Notes: generated by a model from the sequence alone, not told the origin. DNA of 64,000 nucleotides from Paraburkholderia tuberum STM678 (GCF_902833905.1 NZ_CADFGP010000015.1:65728-129727); one strand, 5' to 3'. Shown: positions 18,534 to 29,672, counted from the first letter of the stretch. A program made the numbers and translations.

Positions 18534-19313
18534 ATGGACATGGGAATCGCAGGACGCCGCGCGCTGGTTTGCGCGGCGAGCAAAGGTCTGGGACGCGGCT
18601 GCGCGGAAGCGCTCGCCGCCGAGGGCGTCGACCTGACGATCGTCGCGCGCACCGCCGAAACGCTCGAAGCGACCGCCGAGGCGATCCGCAAGCAGAGCGG
18701 CGTCGAGGTGAAGACCGTCGCATGCGACATCACCACGCCTGAAGGGCGCGCGGCCGCGCTCGCGGCCTGCCCGCAGCCGGACATTCTCGTCAACAACGCG
18801 GGCGGACCGCCGCCGGGCGATTTCCGCAACTTCACGCACGAGGACTGGATCCGCGCGCTCGAAGCCAACATGCTGACGCCGATCGAGCTGATCCGTCAGA
18901 CCATCGACACGATGAGCGCGCGCGGCTTCGGGCGCATCGTCAACATCACGAGCTCGGCGGTGAAGGCGCCGATCGACGTCCTCGGTCTGTCGAACGGCGC
19001 GCGCTCCGGCCTGACCGGTTTCGTCGCGGGGCTCGCGCGCAAGGTCGCGCCGACCGGCGTGACGATCAACAACCTGCTGCCGGGCCTGTTCGACACCGAC
19101 CGTATCGCGGTCACGTTCGAGGCGCAGGCGAAGACGCACAACATTTCGATCGACGAAGCGCGCAAGCAGCGCATGAAGACGATCCCCGCCGGCCGCTTCG
19201 GTAATCGCGAAGAATTCGGCCGCGCCTGCGCGTTCCTGTGCAGCACGCACGCGGGTTACATCACCGGGCAGAACTGGTTGATCGACGGCGGCGCCTATCC
19301 CGGTACGTACTGA
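18534..19313 (+). CDS. SDR-like protein lacking the catalytic Tyr and Lys
   Basis: The 259-residue protein has the Rossmann fold of short-chain dehydrogenases ([37 protein letters not shown]; a final [16 protein letters not shown]). At the position of YxxxK it reads LGLSN: Leu150 in place of Tyr and Asn154 in place of Lys. The cofactor loop is ASKGLGRG. This fits a recognised beta-ketoacyl-reductase-like SDR subgroup that lacks a proper catalytic tetrad. Substrate is unknown and oxidoreductase activity is doubtful. AGGAGG lies about 11 bases upstream of the ATG. A tandem repeat crosses its stop codon. Confidence 0.88.
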   Translation: MDMGIAGRRALVCAASKGLGRGCAEALAAEGVDLTIVARTAETLEATAEAIRKQSGVEVKTVACDITTPEGRAAALAACPQPDILVNNAGGPPPGDFRNFTHEDWIRALEANMLTPIELIRQTIDTMSARGFGRIVNITSSAVKAPIDVLGLSNGARSGLTGFVAGLARKVAPTGVTINNLLPGLFDTDRIAVTFEAQAKTHNISIDEARKQRMKTIPAGRFGNREEFGRACAFLCSTHAGYITGQNWLIDGGAYPGTY

Positions 19314-19346
19314 GCTGGTACGTACTGAGCAGGCACGTACCGAGCC
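19302..19346 (+). repeat. three tandem 15-bp units across a stop codon
   Basis: GGTACGTACTGAGCT (19302-19316), GGTACGTACTGAGCA (19317-19331) and GGCACGTACCGAGCC (19332-19346) repeat exactly every 15 bases. The stop of the SDR-like gene (TGA 19311-19313) is inside the first unit. The second unit has a backup in-frame TGA; the third has lost it (CGA). Replication slippage is the likely source. Confidence 0.85.
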
Positions 19347-19414
19347 GCCGCGCGCGAACGACACCCGTCACATCACAACAACGATAGTCACAACGGTTTG
19401 AGGAGTCTTACGTC

Positions 19415-19804
19415 ATGAGCACCCGCATTGCGCTGATCGCGCACGATCACAAGAAGGACGACATCGTCAAACTGGCCGGCGAATACGTCGACACGCTCGC
19501 GCGCTGCGAGATCGTCGCAACCGGCACGACCGGCGGACGCATCAGCGACGCGCACGGCCTGACGGTCGAGCGCATGCTGTCGGGCCCGCACGGCGGCGAC
19601 CTGCAGATCGGCGCGCAACTCGCCGAAGGGCGCGTCGACATGGTGATTTTCCTGCGCGACCCGATGACGCCGCAGCCGCACGAGCCGGACATCAACGCGC
19701 TAGTGCGCGCGTGCGACGTGCACAACATTCCGTGCGCGACGAACATTTCAACCGCCCGCATGGTGCTCGACGTGCTGACGCTGCGCCTGTCCGGCGAGGC
19801 GTGA
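19415..19804 (+). CDS. mgsA: methylglyoxal synthase
   Basis: The 129-residue enzyme converts dihydroxyacetone phosphate to methylglyoxal and phosphate, bypassing lower glycolysis. It starts [20 protein letters not shown] and has the MGS phosphate-binding TGTTGGRIS and the catalytic Asp region [17 protein letters not shown], then [21 protein letters not shown] lies before the start. It sits between two oxidoreductase-like genes, which could serve aldehyde or quinone detoxification, although that is inference. Confidence 0.95.
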   Translation: MSTRIALIAHDHKKDDIVKLAGEYVDTLARCEIVATGTTGGRISDAHGLTVERMLSGPHGGDLQIGAQLAEGRVDMVIFLRDPMTPQPHEPDINALVRACDVHNIPCATNISTARMVLDVLTLRLSGEA

Positions 19805-19850
19805 GCGCGCGCGTCGCCGCATCCACATCCATACAGATGAAGGAGACGTG

Positions 19851-20825
19851 ATGGTCAAGGCAATCCGTTTCGACAAAACCGGCGGCCCCGAAGTCATGAA
19901 ATGGGTCGACGTCGAGGTGGGCGAGCCCGGCGCGGGCGAGATCCGCATTCGCCAGACGGCGGTCGGCCTCAATTACATCGACGTGTATTTCCGCACCGGT
20001 CTGTATCCGCTGCCGCTGCCGGGCGGGCTCGGCATGGAAGCGGCCGGCGAGGTCAGCGCGGTGGGCTCGGGCGTGACCGGTCTGAAGGTCGGCGATCGCG
20101 TCGGGTATGTCGCGCGGCCGCCCGGCGCGTATGCGCAGGAGCGCGTGCTGCAGGCCGCGCTGGTCGTCAAGCTGCCCGATGCGATCAGCGACGAGCAGGC
20201 CGCGTCGGTGATGCTGCAAGGCTTGACTGCGCAATATCTGCTGCGCCGCACGTATCGCGTGAAGGCCGGTGACACGATCCTCATTCAGGCCGCAGCGGGC
20301 GGCGTCGGCCTGCTCGTGTGCCAGTGGGCGAAGGCGCTCGGCGCGACGGTGATCGGCACGGTCGGTTCCGACGAGAAAGCCAAGATCGCGAAAGCGCACG
20401 GCTGCGATCACGCGATCGTCTATACGCGCGAGAACTTCACGAAGCGGGTACGCGAGATCACCCACGGCGCGGGCGTGCCGGTCGTCTACGATTCGATCGG
20501 CAAGGACACCTTCGAAAAATCGCTCGACTGTCTCGCGCCGCTCGGCCTGTTCGTGAGCTTCGGCAACGCGTCGGGGCCGCTGCCGCCGATCGATTCGTCG
20601 GAATTCGCGGGACGCGGCTCGCTGTTCTTTACGCGACCGACGCTCTTCACCTATATGGCGAAACGCAGCGACTACGAGGCGATGTCGGCCGAGCTGTTCG
20701 ACGTGCTGAGCTCGGGCAAGGTCAAGACCAGCATCAATCAGCGCTATGCGCTGCCGGACGTCGGGCAGGCACATGCGGACCTCGAAGGGCGCCGCACGAC
20801 GGGGTCGACGATCCTGCTGCCGTAA
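19851..20825 (+). CDS. qor: quinone oxidoreductase (zeta-crystallin/QorA type)
   Basis: The 324-residue zinc-independent medium-chain reductase transfers electrons from NADPH to quinones. It starts MVKAIRFDKTGGPEVMKWVD; AAGGAGA lies before ATG 19851, which decides against the in-frame GTG at 19848. The GroES-like part has TGLYPLPLPGGLGMEAAGEV, and the Rossmann part has ILIQAAAGGVGLLVCQWAKA. A strong hairpin follows the stop. It starts 46 bases after mgsA and may be cotranscribed. Confidence 0.92.
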   Translation: MVKAIRFDKTGGPEVMKWVDVEVGEPGAGEIRIRQTAVGLNYIDVYFRTGLYPLPLPGGLGMEAAGEVSAVGSGVTGLKVGDRVGYVARPPGAYAQERVLQAALVVKLPDAISDEQAASVMLQGLTAQYLLRRTYRVKAGDTILIQAAAGGVGLLVCQWAKALGATVIGTVGSDEKAKIAKAHGCDHAIVYTRENFTKRVREITHGAGVPVVYDSIGKDTFEKSLDCLAPLGLFVSFGNASGPLPPIDSSEFAGRGSLFFTRPTLFTYMAKRSDYEAMSAELFDVLSSGKVKTSINQRYALPDVGQAHADLEGRRTTGSTILLP

Positions 20826-20871
20826 TGAAGTGGCAGCGCGGCCTCGGGCTGCGCTGCACGTCATCCATCAG

Positions 20872-20903
20872 GGCCGTTTCATCGCGAGATGAAACGGCCT
20901 TGT
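20872..20903 (+). terminator. strong hairpin after qor
   Basis: GGCCGTTTCATC (20872-20883) pairs perfectly with GATGAAACGGCC (20888-20899) across a GCGA loop. The following T-run is weak (TTGTCC), so it may act as an mRNA stabiliser as well as a terminator. It separates mgsA-qor from kdp. Confidence 0.72.
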
Positions 20904-20906
20904 CCG

Positions 20907-20969
20907 TTTACGCGATTTTTACGCGTTCCCCGCGATCTTTGACCAGCCCTTTAGGCCGATCGGCATACC
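20907..20969 (+). promoter_or_regulatory. candidate kdp promoter with tandem operator half-sites
   Basis: TTTACGCG occurs at 20907-20914 and again at 20918-20925, an 11-base period as expected for a response-regulator dimer of the OmpR/KdpE type. TTGACC at 20939-20944 can serve as a -35, with CATACC (20964-20969) as a poor -10 at 19 bases. A weak -10 is normal for an activated promoter. The assignment to KdpE rests on position only. Confidence 0.45.
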
Positions 20970-21006
20970 GTTCTATCCATCCAAAGTCCGTGAATGGAGA
21001 ACGAGA

Positions 21007-21117
21007 ATGGATGTGCTGTATGTCGGGGGCCTGGCGCTGTTTGCCGTGCTGACCTTTGGGCTGATTGGCGGCTGCGAGAAGCTGATGCAGTTGCGCCGCG
21101 GACAAGGAGCGCGCTGA
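21007..21117 (+). CDS. 36-residue membrane peptide upstream of kdpF
   Basis: The peptide MDVLYVGGLALFAVLTFGLI is one membrane span and is followed by GGCEKLMQLRRGQGAR, a basic cytoplasmic tail. A GGAGAACGAG ribosome site precedes the ATG. Its stop overlaps the kdpF start as TGATGA-type coupling at 21115-21119. A similar small gene precedes kdpF in related genomes as I recall it. It is probably an accessory subunit or leader of the Kdp system; no function is proven. Confidence 0.65.
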   Translation: MDVLYVGGLALFAVLTFGLIGGCEKLMQLRRGQGAR

Positions 21118-21209
21118 TGACCTGGATGCTGTGGCTGGCCGGCGCGTCCACCGCGCTGCTGTTCGTCTATCTCGTGTATGCGCTGCTGCGCGCGGAGGAC
21201 ATTGAATGA
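21117..21209 (+). CDS. kdpF: potassium-transporting ATPase subunit KdpF
   Basis: The 30-residue peptide MTWMLWLAGASTALLFVYLV ends YALLRAEDIE. This is the KdpF pattern: one membrane helix with a short acidic tail, about 29 residues in E. coli. KdpF stabilises the KdpABC complex in the inner membrane. The stop overlaps the kdpA start (ATGA at 21206-21209), so the two are translationally coupled. Confidence 0.88.
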   Translation: MTWMLWLAGASTALLFVYLVYALLRAEDIE

Positions 21210-23011
21210 ACACGAACGATGTCCTGCAAGCGAGTCTTTTTATCGTCGTGCTACTGGCCGCGGCGGTGCCGATGGCGAGCTATCTCGGCGCCGTGATGGA
21301 CGGCAGTTCGCGCGTGGTGCGCTTCGGCGCGCCGCTCGAACGGCTGCTTTACCGTATCGCGGGCGTCGATCCAGCGGCGGAAATGGGCTGGAGGCACTAC
21401 GCGGTCGCCACGCTCGCGTTCAACGTGCTCGGCGCGGCGTTCCTGTACGTGCTCTTGCGCGTGCAAGGGTGGCTGCCAGGCAATCCGCAGCAGTTCGGCG
21501 CGATGTCGGTCGACAGCGCGTTCAACACCGCGGTCAGCTTCGTGACCAACACCAACTGGCAGGACTACACGCCCGAGCAGACCGTCGGCTATCTGACGCA
21601 GATGCTCGGCATGACCGTGCAGAACTTCCTGTCGGCGGCGACCGGCATCGTCGTCGTGTTCGCGTTGATGCGCGGCTTCGCGCGTCATACCGCGCAGACG
21701 ATCGGCAACTTCTGGGTCGACATCACGCGCGTGACGATGTACGTCCTGCTGCCGATGGCGGCGATCATCGCCGCACTGCTGATGAGTCAGGGCGTGATCC
21801 AGAACTTCAAGGCATATCAGGAGGTGCCGACGCTGCAGACCACCACCTACGCCGCGCCGAAGCTCGACGCGCAAGGCAATCCGGTGAAGGACGCGAAGGG
21901 CGATCCGGTGATGCTCGACACGCCCGTGAAGACGCAGACCATCGCGATGGGCCCGGTCGCGTCGCAAGAAGCGATCAAGATGCTCGGCACCAACGGCGGC
22001 GGCTTCTTCAACGGCAACTCCGCGCATCCGTACGAAAACCCGACGCCGTTCTCGAACTTCGTGCAGATCATCTCGATCCTGATCATCCCGGCGGCGCTCG
22101 CGCTCGTGTTCGGCCGCGTGATCGGCGACCGGCGGCAGGGCGTCGCGGTGCTCGCGGCGATGACGATCGCGTTCGGCGTTTGCGTGTTCGGCGAGATCAG
22201 CGCCGAGCAGGGCGGCAATCCCGCGTTCACGTCGCTCAACGTCGACCAGTCGGCGAACGCGCTGCAGGCGGGCGGCAATGCAGAGGGCAAGGAAACGCGC
22301 TTCGGCATTGCGCAGTCGGGCATCTTCACGGTCGCGACGACGGCGGCTTCGTGCGGCGCGGTCGACAACATGCACGATTCGTTGACGCCGCTCGGCGGCC
22401 TGTATCCGATGCTGCTGATCCAACTCGGCGAAGTGATCTTCGGCGGTGTCGGTTCCGGCATGTACGGGATGCTCGTGTTCGCGCTGCTCGCGGTGTTCGT
22501 CGCGGGACTGATGATCGGGCGTACTCCTGAATATGTCGGCAAGAAGATCGAGGCCTACGAGATGAAGATGGTGTCGATCGTCGTGCTGCTCACGCCGCTG
22601 CTCGTGCTGGTGGGCACCTCGATCGCGGTGCTCAGCGAGGCGGGCAAGGCCGGCATCGCAAACCCCGGCGCACACGGCTTCTCCGAGATCCTCTATGCGT
22701 TCAGCTCGGCGGCGAACAACAACGGTAGCGCGTTCGCGGGTCTCACGGTGAATACGCCGTTCTACAACTGGCTCACCGCGATCGCGATGTGGTTCGGCCG
22801 CTTCGGCACGATCGTGCCGGTGCTCGCGATCGCCGGTTCGCTCGCCGCGAAGAAGCGCATCGCCGTCACCGGCGGCACGCTGCCGACGCACGGACCGCTG
22901 TTCGTCGTGCTGCTGCTCGGCACGGTGCTGCTGGTCGGCGCGCTGACCTACGTCCCGGCGCTCGCGCTCGGTCCCGGCGTCGAGCATCTGATGATGATCG
23001 GCGTGCAGTGA
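21206..23011 (+). CDS. kdpA: potassium-transporting ATPase subunit KdpA
   Basis: The 601-residue inner-membrane channel subunit binds and passes K+. It is homologous to the KtrB/TrkH superfamily with four pore loops: FNTAVSFVTNTNWQDYTPEQ, GTNGGGFFNGNSAHPYENP, TTAASCGAVDNMHDSLTPLG and AFSSAANNNGSAFAGLTVNT are the selectivity-filter regions. Multiple hydrophobic spans fill the rest. Length fits the family (about 560-600). kdpB follows after 91 bases. Confidence 0.97.
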   Translation: MNTNDVLQASLFIVVLLAAAVPMASYLGAVMDGSSRVVRFGAPLERLLYRIAGVDPAAEMGWRHYAVATLAFNVLGAAFLYVLLRVQGWLPGNPQQFGAMSVDSAFNTAVSFVTNTNWQDYTPEQTVGYLTQMLGMTVQNFLSAATGIVVVFALMRGFARHTAQTIGNFWVDITRVTMYVLLPMAAIIAALLMSQGVIQNFKAYQEVPTLQTTTYAAPKLDAQGNPVKDAKGDPVMLDTPVKTQTIAMGPVASQEAIKMLGTNGGGFFNGNSAHPYENPTPFSNFVQIISILIIPAALALVFGRVIGDRRQGVAVLAAMTIAFGVCVFGEISAEQGGNPAFTSLNVDQSANALQAGGNAEGKETRFGIAQSGIFTVATTAASCGAVDNMHDSLTPLGGLYPMLLIQLGEVIFGGVGSGMYGMLVFALLAVFVAGLMIGRTPEYVGKKIEAYEMKMVSIVVLLTPLLVLVGTSIAVLSEAGKAGIANPGAHGFSEILYAFSSAANNNGSAFAGLTVNTPFYNWLTAIAMWFGRFGTIVPVLAIAGSLAAKKRIAVTGGTLPTHGPLFVVLLLGTVLLVGALTYVPALALGPGVEHLMMIGVQ

Positions 23012-23102
23012 CCCACGGCAGTGACCCAGGCCGCGAGCCAACGACCGAACAGGCGCTTGCACGCCGCAAGCCTGCAAGCGCCCACGGACATTCGAGGATT
23101 CA

Positions 23103-25214
23103 ATGACTGAACATAATGCTACCCGGTCCATGTTCGACCCGGCGCTGCTGCGCCCGGCGATCGTGGACTCCTTTAAAAAGCTCACGCCGCGCACGCAGTT
23201 TCGCAACCCGGTGATGTTCTGCGTGTACGTCGGCAGCATTCTGACGACCATTCTGTGGATCGCCGCGCTCGGCGGTCAGGCCGAGGCGCCCGCGGGCTTC
23301 ATCCTCGCGGTCACGCTATGGCTGTGGTTCACGGTGCTGTTCGCGAACTTCGCGGAGGCGCTCGCCGAAGGCCGCTCGAAAGCGCAGGCCGCGTCGCTGC
23401 GCAGCGCGAAGAGAGACGTGATGGCGAAGAAGCTCAACGAGCCGCATCCGAAGTCGCCAATCCGCATCACGACCGCGACCGATCTGCGCCGTGGCGACGT
23501 CGTGCTGGTCGAGACCGGCGACGTGATCCCGGCCGACGGCGAAGTAATCGAGGGCGTCGCTTCGGTCGACGAATCGGCGATCACCGGTGAATCGGCGCCG
23601 GTGATCCGCGAGTCGGGCGGCGACTTTTCGTCGGTGACGGGCGGCACGCGGGTGCTGTCGGACTGGATCGTCGTGCGCGTCACGGCCAACCCGGGCGAGG
23701 CGTTCCTCGACCGCATGATCGCGATGGTCGAAGGCGCGAAGCGTCAGAAGACGCCGAACGAAATCGCGCTCACCATCCTGCTCGTCGCGCTGACCATCGT
23801 GATGCTGCTCGCCACCGCGACGCTGCTGCCGTTCTCGATGTTCTCCGTCGAAGCCGCGAAAGCGGGCCACGTGGTGACGATCACCGCGCTCGCCGCGCTG
23901 CTCGTGTGTCTGATCCCGACGACGATCGGCGGCCTGTTGTCGGCGATCGGCGTGGCCGGGATGAGCCGCATGATGCAGGCGAACGTGATCGCGACCTCGG
24001 GCCGTGCCGTCGAAGCGGCCGGCGACGTCGACGTGCTGCTGCTCGACAAGACCGGCACGATCACGCTCGGCAACCGCCAGGCGTCGCAGTTTCTGCCCGC
24101 GCCAGGTCTGACCGAAGAGGCGCTTGCCGATGCCGCGCAGCTGTCGTCGCTCGCCGACGAAACGCCGGAAGGCCGCAGCATCGTCGTGCTCGCGAAGCAG
24201 CGCTTCAATATCCGTCAGCGCGATATGGCCTCGCTGCATGCGGTGTTTCTCGCGTTCACCGCGCAGACCCGCATGAGCGGCGTCGATCTGTCTGCGCAAG
24301 GGACTCCGTACGGGACTCATGGCCGTGAAATCCGCAAGGGCGCGGCCGATGCGGTCAAGCACTATGTCGAAGCGAACGGCGGCCGTTTCCCGAATGAAGT
24401 CAGCAACGCGGTCGCCGATGTCGCGCGACGCGGCAGCACACCGCTGGTGGTCGCCGAGAAAGGCGAGCAGGGCGCGCGCGTGCTCGGCGTGATCGAGTTG
24501 AAGGACGTCGTGAAGGGCGGCATCAAGGAGCGCTTCGCCGAGCTGCGCAAGATGGGCATCAAGACCGTGATGGTGACGGGCGACAACCGCCTGACCGCCG
24601 CCGCGATCGCGGCTGAAGCGGGCGTCGACGACTTCCTTGCCGAGGCGACACCCGAAACGAAGCTCGCGACGATTCGCGCGCATCAGGCCGAAGGGCGTCT
24701 GGTCGCGATGACCGGCGACGGCACCAACGACGCGCCCGCGCTCGCGCAGGCCGACGTCGCGGTCGCGATGAACACCGGCACGCAGGCGGCAAAAGAGGCC
24801 GGCAATATGGTCGACCTCGATTCGAATCCGACCAAGCTGATCGAGATCGTCGAGATCGGCAAGCAGATGCTGATGACGCGCGGGTCGTTGACCACGTTCT
24901 CGATCGCCAACGACCTCGCCAAGTACTTCGCGATCATCCCGGCCGCGTTCGCGTCGACGTATCCGGCGTTGAACGCGCTGAACGTGATGCATCTCGCAAC
25001 GCCGACCTCGGCAATCATGTCGGCGGTGATCTTCAACGCGCTGATCATCGTGCTGCTGATTCCGCTGGCGCTGAAGGGCGTGCGATATCGCGCTCTCGGT
25101 GCTGCGATCCTGCTGCGCCGCAATCTGCTGATCTATGGCCTTGGCGGGATCATCGTGCCGTTCATCGGCATCAAGCTGATCGATATGGTGCTCGCCGCGT
25201 TCGGCTGGGTTTGA
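23103..25214 (+). CDS. kdpB: potassium-transporting ATPase ATP-binding subunit KdpB
   Basis: The 703-residue P-type ATPase energises K+ uptake by KdpA. The phosphorylated Asp is D315 in DKTGTIT. The actuator motif TGES is in [14 protein letters not shown], the hinge is [16 protein letters not shown], and the [20 protein letters not shown] segment is in the P domain. The transmembrane segment [20 protein letters not shown] is typical. Length agrees with the family. It lies between kdpA and kdpC. Confidence 0.98.
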   Translation: MTEHNATRSMFDPALLRPAIVDSFKKLTPRTQFRNPVMFCVYVGSILTTILWIAALGGQAEAPAGFILAVTLWLWFTVLFANFAEALAEGRSKAQAASLRSAKRDVMAKKLNEPHPKSPIRITTATDLRRGDVVLVETGDVIPADGEVIEGVASVDESAITGESAPVIRESGGDFSSVTGGTRVLSDWIVVRVTANPGEAFLDRMIAMVEGAKRQKTPNEIALTILLVALTIVMLLATATLLPFSMFSVEAAKAGHVVTITALAALLVCLIPTTIGGLLSAIGVAGMSRMMQANVIATSGRAVEAAGDVDVLLLDKTGTITLGNRQASQFLPAPGLTEEALADAAQLSSLADETPEGRSIVVLAKQRFNIRQRDMASLHAVFLAFTAQTRMSGVDLSAQGTPYGTHGREIRKGAADAVKHYVEANGGRFPNEVSNAVADVARRGSTPLVVAEKGEQGARVLGVIELKDVVKGGIKERFAELRKMGIKTVMVTGDNRLTAAAIAAEAGVDDFLAEATPETKLATIRAHQAEGRLVAMTGDGTNDAPALAQADVAVAMNTGTQAAKEAGNMVDLDSNPTKLIEIVEIGKQMLMTRGSLTTFSIANDLAKYFAIIPAAFASTYPALNALNVMHLATPTSAIMSAVIFNALIIVLLIPLALKGVRYRALGAAILLRRNLLIYGLGGIIVPFIGIKLIDMVLAAFGWV

Positions 25215-25253
25215 GCGCAGTGACCATGTGATGAAAAGGGAAAGAGACCCATC

Positions 25254-25832
25254 ATGAAAAATCTGTTCCGTCCGCTGATCGTGATCTTCGCGGTGCTGAC
25301 CGCGATCACAGGACTCGCCTATCCCGCCGTGATGACCGCGTTCGGCCAGGCGGCGTTTCACGAACAGGCCAACGGCAGCCTCATCGAGCAGAACGGCAAG
25401 GTGGTCGGCTCACAGCTGATCGGCCAGCAGTTTGACGCGCCCCAGTACTTCTGGGGCCGGCTGTCGGCGACGAGCCCGATGCCGTACAACCCGCAAAGCT
25501 CGGGCGGCTCGAACCTCGGGCCGAACAACCCCGCGCTGCTCGACGAGATCAAGGGCCGTCTCGCGGCGCTGAAGGCGGCGGGCACCGACATGTCGAAGCC
25601 GGTGCCGGTCGATCTGGTCACGTCGTCGGGCAGCGGGCTCGATCCGGAGATCAGTCCGGCCGCGGCCGCGTATCAGCTCGAGCGGGTCGCGCAGGCCCGT
25701 CACCTCGCGCCGAACGACGTGCAGGCGCTCGTCGAGCGCTACACGACGGGGCGCCAGTTCGGCGTGCTCGGCGAGCCGCGCGTGAATGTGCTGAAGCTCA
25801 ATCTCGCGCTCGATGAAATGAAGCGCGGCTGA
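25254..25832 (+). CDS. kdpC: potassium-transporting ATPase subunit KdpC
   Basis: The 192-residue subunit has one N-terminal membrane span ([20 protein letters not shown]) and a periplasmic domain with the family motifs [28 protein letters not shown] and [19 protein letters not shown]. KdpC is needed for complex assembly and high-affinity K+ binding. AGGGAAAGAG precedes the start 39 bases after kdpB. Confidence 0.97.
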   Translation: MKNLFRPLIVIFAVLTAITGLAYPAVMTAFGQAAFHEQANGSLIEQNGKVVGSQLIGQQFDAPQYFWGRLSATSPMPYNPQSSGGSNLGPNNPALLDEIKGRLAALKAAGTDMSKPVPVDLVTSSGSGLDPEISPAAAAYQLERVAQARHLAPNDVQALVERYTTGRQFGVLGEPRVNVLKLNLALDEMKRG

Positions 25833-25984
25833 CACTGAACGCATCGACGACGCACCAGCCGCAATTGCGGTTCATCGCTGAAACAGCGGCGTTTCGCGTG
25901 GCGCCGCGCCGCCATTTGCGGGCCGGCGCGGGCCGTGCCACCATGCAGACACCGCCGCTCGTACGACTATCAAAACCACTGAGC

Positions 25985-28871
25985 ATGAACCGCCCCGATC
26001 CTGACCAACTGCTCGACAAGCTGCAGCGCGACGAAGAAAAACGCCAGCGCGGCCGGCTGAAGGTTTTCTTCGGCGCGTCGGCCGGCGTCGGCAAGACCTA
26101 TGCGATGCTGCAGGCCGCGAGCCGCCGCCAGCAAGAAGGGGTCGACGTGCTGGTCGGCATCGCCGAAACGCACGGGCGCAGCGAAACCGCCGCGTTGCTC
26201 GCGGGGCTCGACGTGCTGCCGCTCGCGCAGATCGAGTATCGCGGCCGCAAGCTCGGCGAGTTCGATCTCGACGCCGCGCTTGCGCGCAAGCCGCAACTGA
26301 TCCTCGTCGACGAACTCGCGCATTCGAACCTGCAGGGCGCGCGTCATCTGAAACGCTGGCAGGACGTCTACGAACTGCTCGACGCGGGCATCGACGTTTA
26401 TACGACCGTCAACGTGCAGCATCTGGAGAGCCTGAACGACGTGGTCGGCCAGATCACCGGCATCCGGGTGTGGGAGACCGTGCCCGATCGCGTGTTCGAT
26501 CATGCCGACGAAGTCACGCTCGTCGATCTGCCGGCCGAGGAACTGCTCGACCGCATGCGCGACGGCAAGGTCTACATGGCGCAGCAGGCCGAGCGCGCGG
26601 TGCGCAACTTCTTTCGCAAGGGCAACCTGATCGCGCTGCGCGAACTCGCGCTGCGCCGCACCGCCGATCGGGTCGACGCGCAGATGCGCGAGTACCGCGC
26701 CGATCGTTCGATCCAGCGTATCTGGCAGGCGCGCGAGCGGCTGCTGGTGTGTGTCGGTCCCGGTCCCGAAGCGCCGGCGCTGGTGCGCTCGGCGGCGCGC
26801 CTCGCCGCGAGCCTGAGGGCCGACTGGCTCGCGGTCTATGTCGAAACGCCCGCGTTGCAGCGCCTGCCCGACGCGCGCCGCGAACGCACGTTGAACGCGC
26901 TGAAGCTCGCCGCCGAGCTCGGCGCGGAAACCGCGACGCTCGCCGCCAGCGATGCGCTCGACGCGTTGATCGGTTACGCGCAGGCGCGCAACGTATCGAA
27001 GCTGGTGGCGGGCGCATCGTCGCGCACGGGCGCGAGCCGCTGGCTGCGCCGGCCGCTGGGCGAGCGCATCGCCGAGAAGAGCGGCGATCTCGATCTCACG
27101 CTGATTCGCGTGTCGTCGGAGCGCGACGGCGGCGAGCAGCGGCGGCTGTTGAACACGACCGCGAACGCGTGGCGCGAGGCGTTGAGCGCGGCCCGCGAGC
27201 GTCGCTCGCCGCCGCGCGCGTACGCGTTCGCGCTCGCGATCGGCGCGGCGATCACGTTGCTGTCGAGCCGGTTGATCGTCCGCATCGATCTGACCAACCT
27301 CGTGATGCTGTATCTGCTCGGCGTGATCTTCACCGCGGTGAAGCTCGGGCGCGGGCCCGGTGTCGTGCTGTCGTTCGCGAGCGTCGCCGCGTTCGATTTC
27401 TTCTTCGTACCGCCGCGCATGTCGCTGTCGGTCTCCGACACGCAATACCTGCTGACGTTCTTCGGCATGCTGCTGACCTCGCTCGTGATCAGCCATCTAA
27501 CTTCGAGCCTGCGCCACGAGGCGAGCGTCGCGCGACGCCGCGAGCAGCGCACCGGCGCGATGTACGAGATGGCGCGCGAGCTCGCCGCGGCGCTCGCGAC
27601 CGAGCAGATCGTCGGCATCGGCACCCGGCACGTGAGCGAGGTGTTCGGCGCGCGTGTGGCGATCCTGCTGCCCGACAGCGCCGACCAGATCAAACAGAAG
27701 ATCGAGGACCCCGACGCGGCGATCACGCTCGAAGGCGACGCGCTCGATCTCGACGTCGGCCAGTGGGTCTACGATCAGCAGAAGCCGGCCGGCCACGGCA
27801 CCGATACGCTGCCGGCCGCCGCGGCGCTGTATCTGCCGCTGAAGGCGCCGATGCGCACGCGCGGCGTGCTCGCGGTGGTCGTGCGTGACGAGCGCGAGCT
27901 GACCGTGCCCGAACAGCGCCGCATGCTCGATGCGTTCGCCGCGCAGATCGCGCTCGCGCTCGAACGGGTGCACTACGTCGATATCGCGCGCGATGCGCTC
28001 GTCAACATGGAGTCGGAGCGGCTGCGCAATTCGCTGCTGTCGGCGATTTCGCACGATCTGCGCACGCCGCTGACGACGATCGTCGGGTTTTCGTCGATGC
28101 TCGCGCAGGGGCGGCAGGCGGGGCAGGGGCGGACAGAAGGCGAGGTGAATGCTTCTTTGCGGACCGACGCGCAATCCGCCGCGCGGCGTGACGACGAACT
28201 CGTCGACGCAATCCACGAAGAAGCGCTGCGCATGACCGGCATCGTCACGAATCTGCTCGACATGGCGCGCTTGCAGGCCGGCAGCCTGCAACTGAACCAG
28301 CAATGGACGCTGCTCGAGGAGACCGTCGGCGCCGCGCTGCGCGCGTGCAAGCGTGTGCTCGCGGATCATCCGGTGCGGGTTACGCTGCCCGCCGATCTGC
28401 CGCTGCTGCATCTCGACGCGGTGTTGATGGAGCGCCTGTTCTCGAACTTGTTCGAGAACGCGGCCAAATACACGGCGTCCGGCACGCCGCTCGCGATCGG
28501 CGCGCAGCAGATCGACGCGGACGGCACGCCGTTCGTGCGCATCACGATCGACGACAACGGCCCCGGCCTGCCCGCCGGCATGGAAGCGCGCGTGTTCGAG
28601 AAGTTCACGCGCGGCGAGAAGGAGTCGGCGAAACCAGGCATCGGCCTTGGGCTCGCGATCTGCCGCGCGATCGTCGAGGCGCACGGCGGTACAATCGGCG
28701 CGCTCAACCGGCTGGCCACGGATGGCCACGTCGAGGGCGCGCGCTTCTGGTTCACGCTGCCGGTCAAGACGCCGCCCGACGCACCCGAGACTTTTGATAC
28801 GCTCGAAGACGAAGGCGCAGCCACCGACACCGACTCCGCCGCCGACCTCAACCCGCTAACCCGCCCCGCCC

Positions 28872-28879
<8 letters not shown>
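25985..28879 (+). CDS. kdpD: sensor histidine kinase KdpD
   Basis: The 964-residue membrane kinase senses K+ limitation and phosphorylates KdpE. It starts MNRPDPDQLLDKLQRDEEKR; an in-frame extension to 25865 is not family-like. The N-terminal KdpD domain has Walker A FFGASAGVGKTYAM and ILVDELAHSN. A universal-stress-like domain (about 250-370), four membrane spans (about 410-510) and a GAF region follow. The phospho-acceptor is H690 in SAISHDLRTPL. The ATPase boxes are DDNGPGLP and GIGLGLAICRAIVEAHGG. The loop after H690 (GRQAGQGRTEGEVNASL...) is about 20 residues longer than in E. coli. The stop overlaps kdpE by 8 bases. Confidence 0.97.
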
Positions 28880-29570
<691 letters not shown>

Positions 29571-29605
29571 GTTCGTCCGCGATGCCGCTTCGTTATAATC
29601 TCCCG

Positions 29606-29655
29606 ACGTAAGGACGACCTTGCGCCTGCATCAATCATCGGGGACGGCCCCATTT
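29606..29655 (+). promoter_or_regulatory. guanidine-II riboswitch (mini-ykkC)
   Basis: Two short hairpins with ACGR tetraloops lie in tandem: AAGG-ACGA-CCTT (29609-29620) and GGGG-ACGG-CCCC (29640-29651), joined by about 19 bases. This is the mini-ykkC signature, which senses guanidinium with two loop-loop-contacting stems. The second stem is near the ribosome site of the guanidinium exporter gene at 29673, so control of translation start is likely. A TATAAT at 29593-29598 just upstream is a good -10. The class and ligand are known biology; function here is inferred from motif and neighbour. Confidence 0.88.
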
Positions 29656-29672
29656 TTCATGGAGCTGTGTCG

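Noticed and set aside
21251..23251. 666-codon open frame on the minus strand opposite kdpA
   Set aside because: It is a shadow produced by GC-rich codon bias; the plus strand encodes a clear KdpA.
23316..25361. 681-codon minus-strand frame opposite kdpB
   Set aside because: Same compositional artefact; kdpB motifs are complete on the plus strand.
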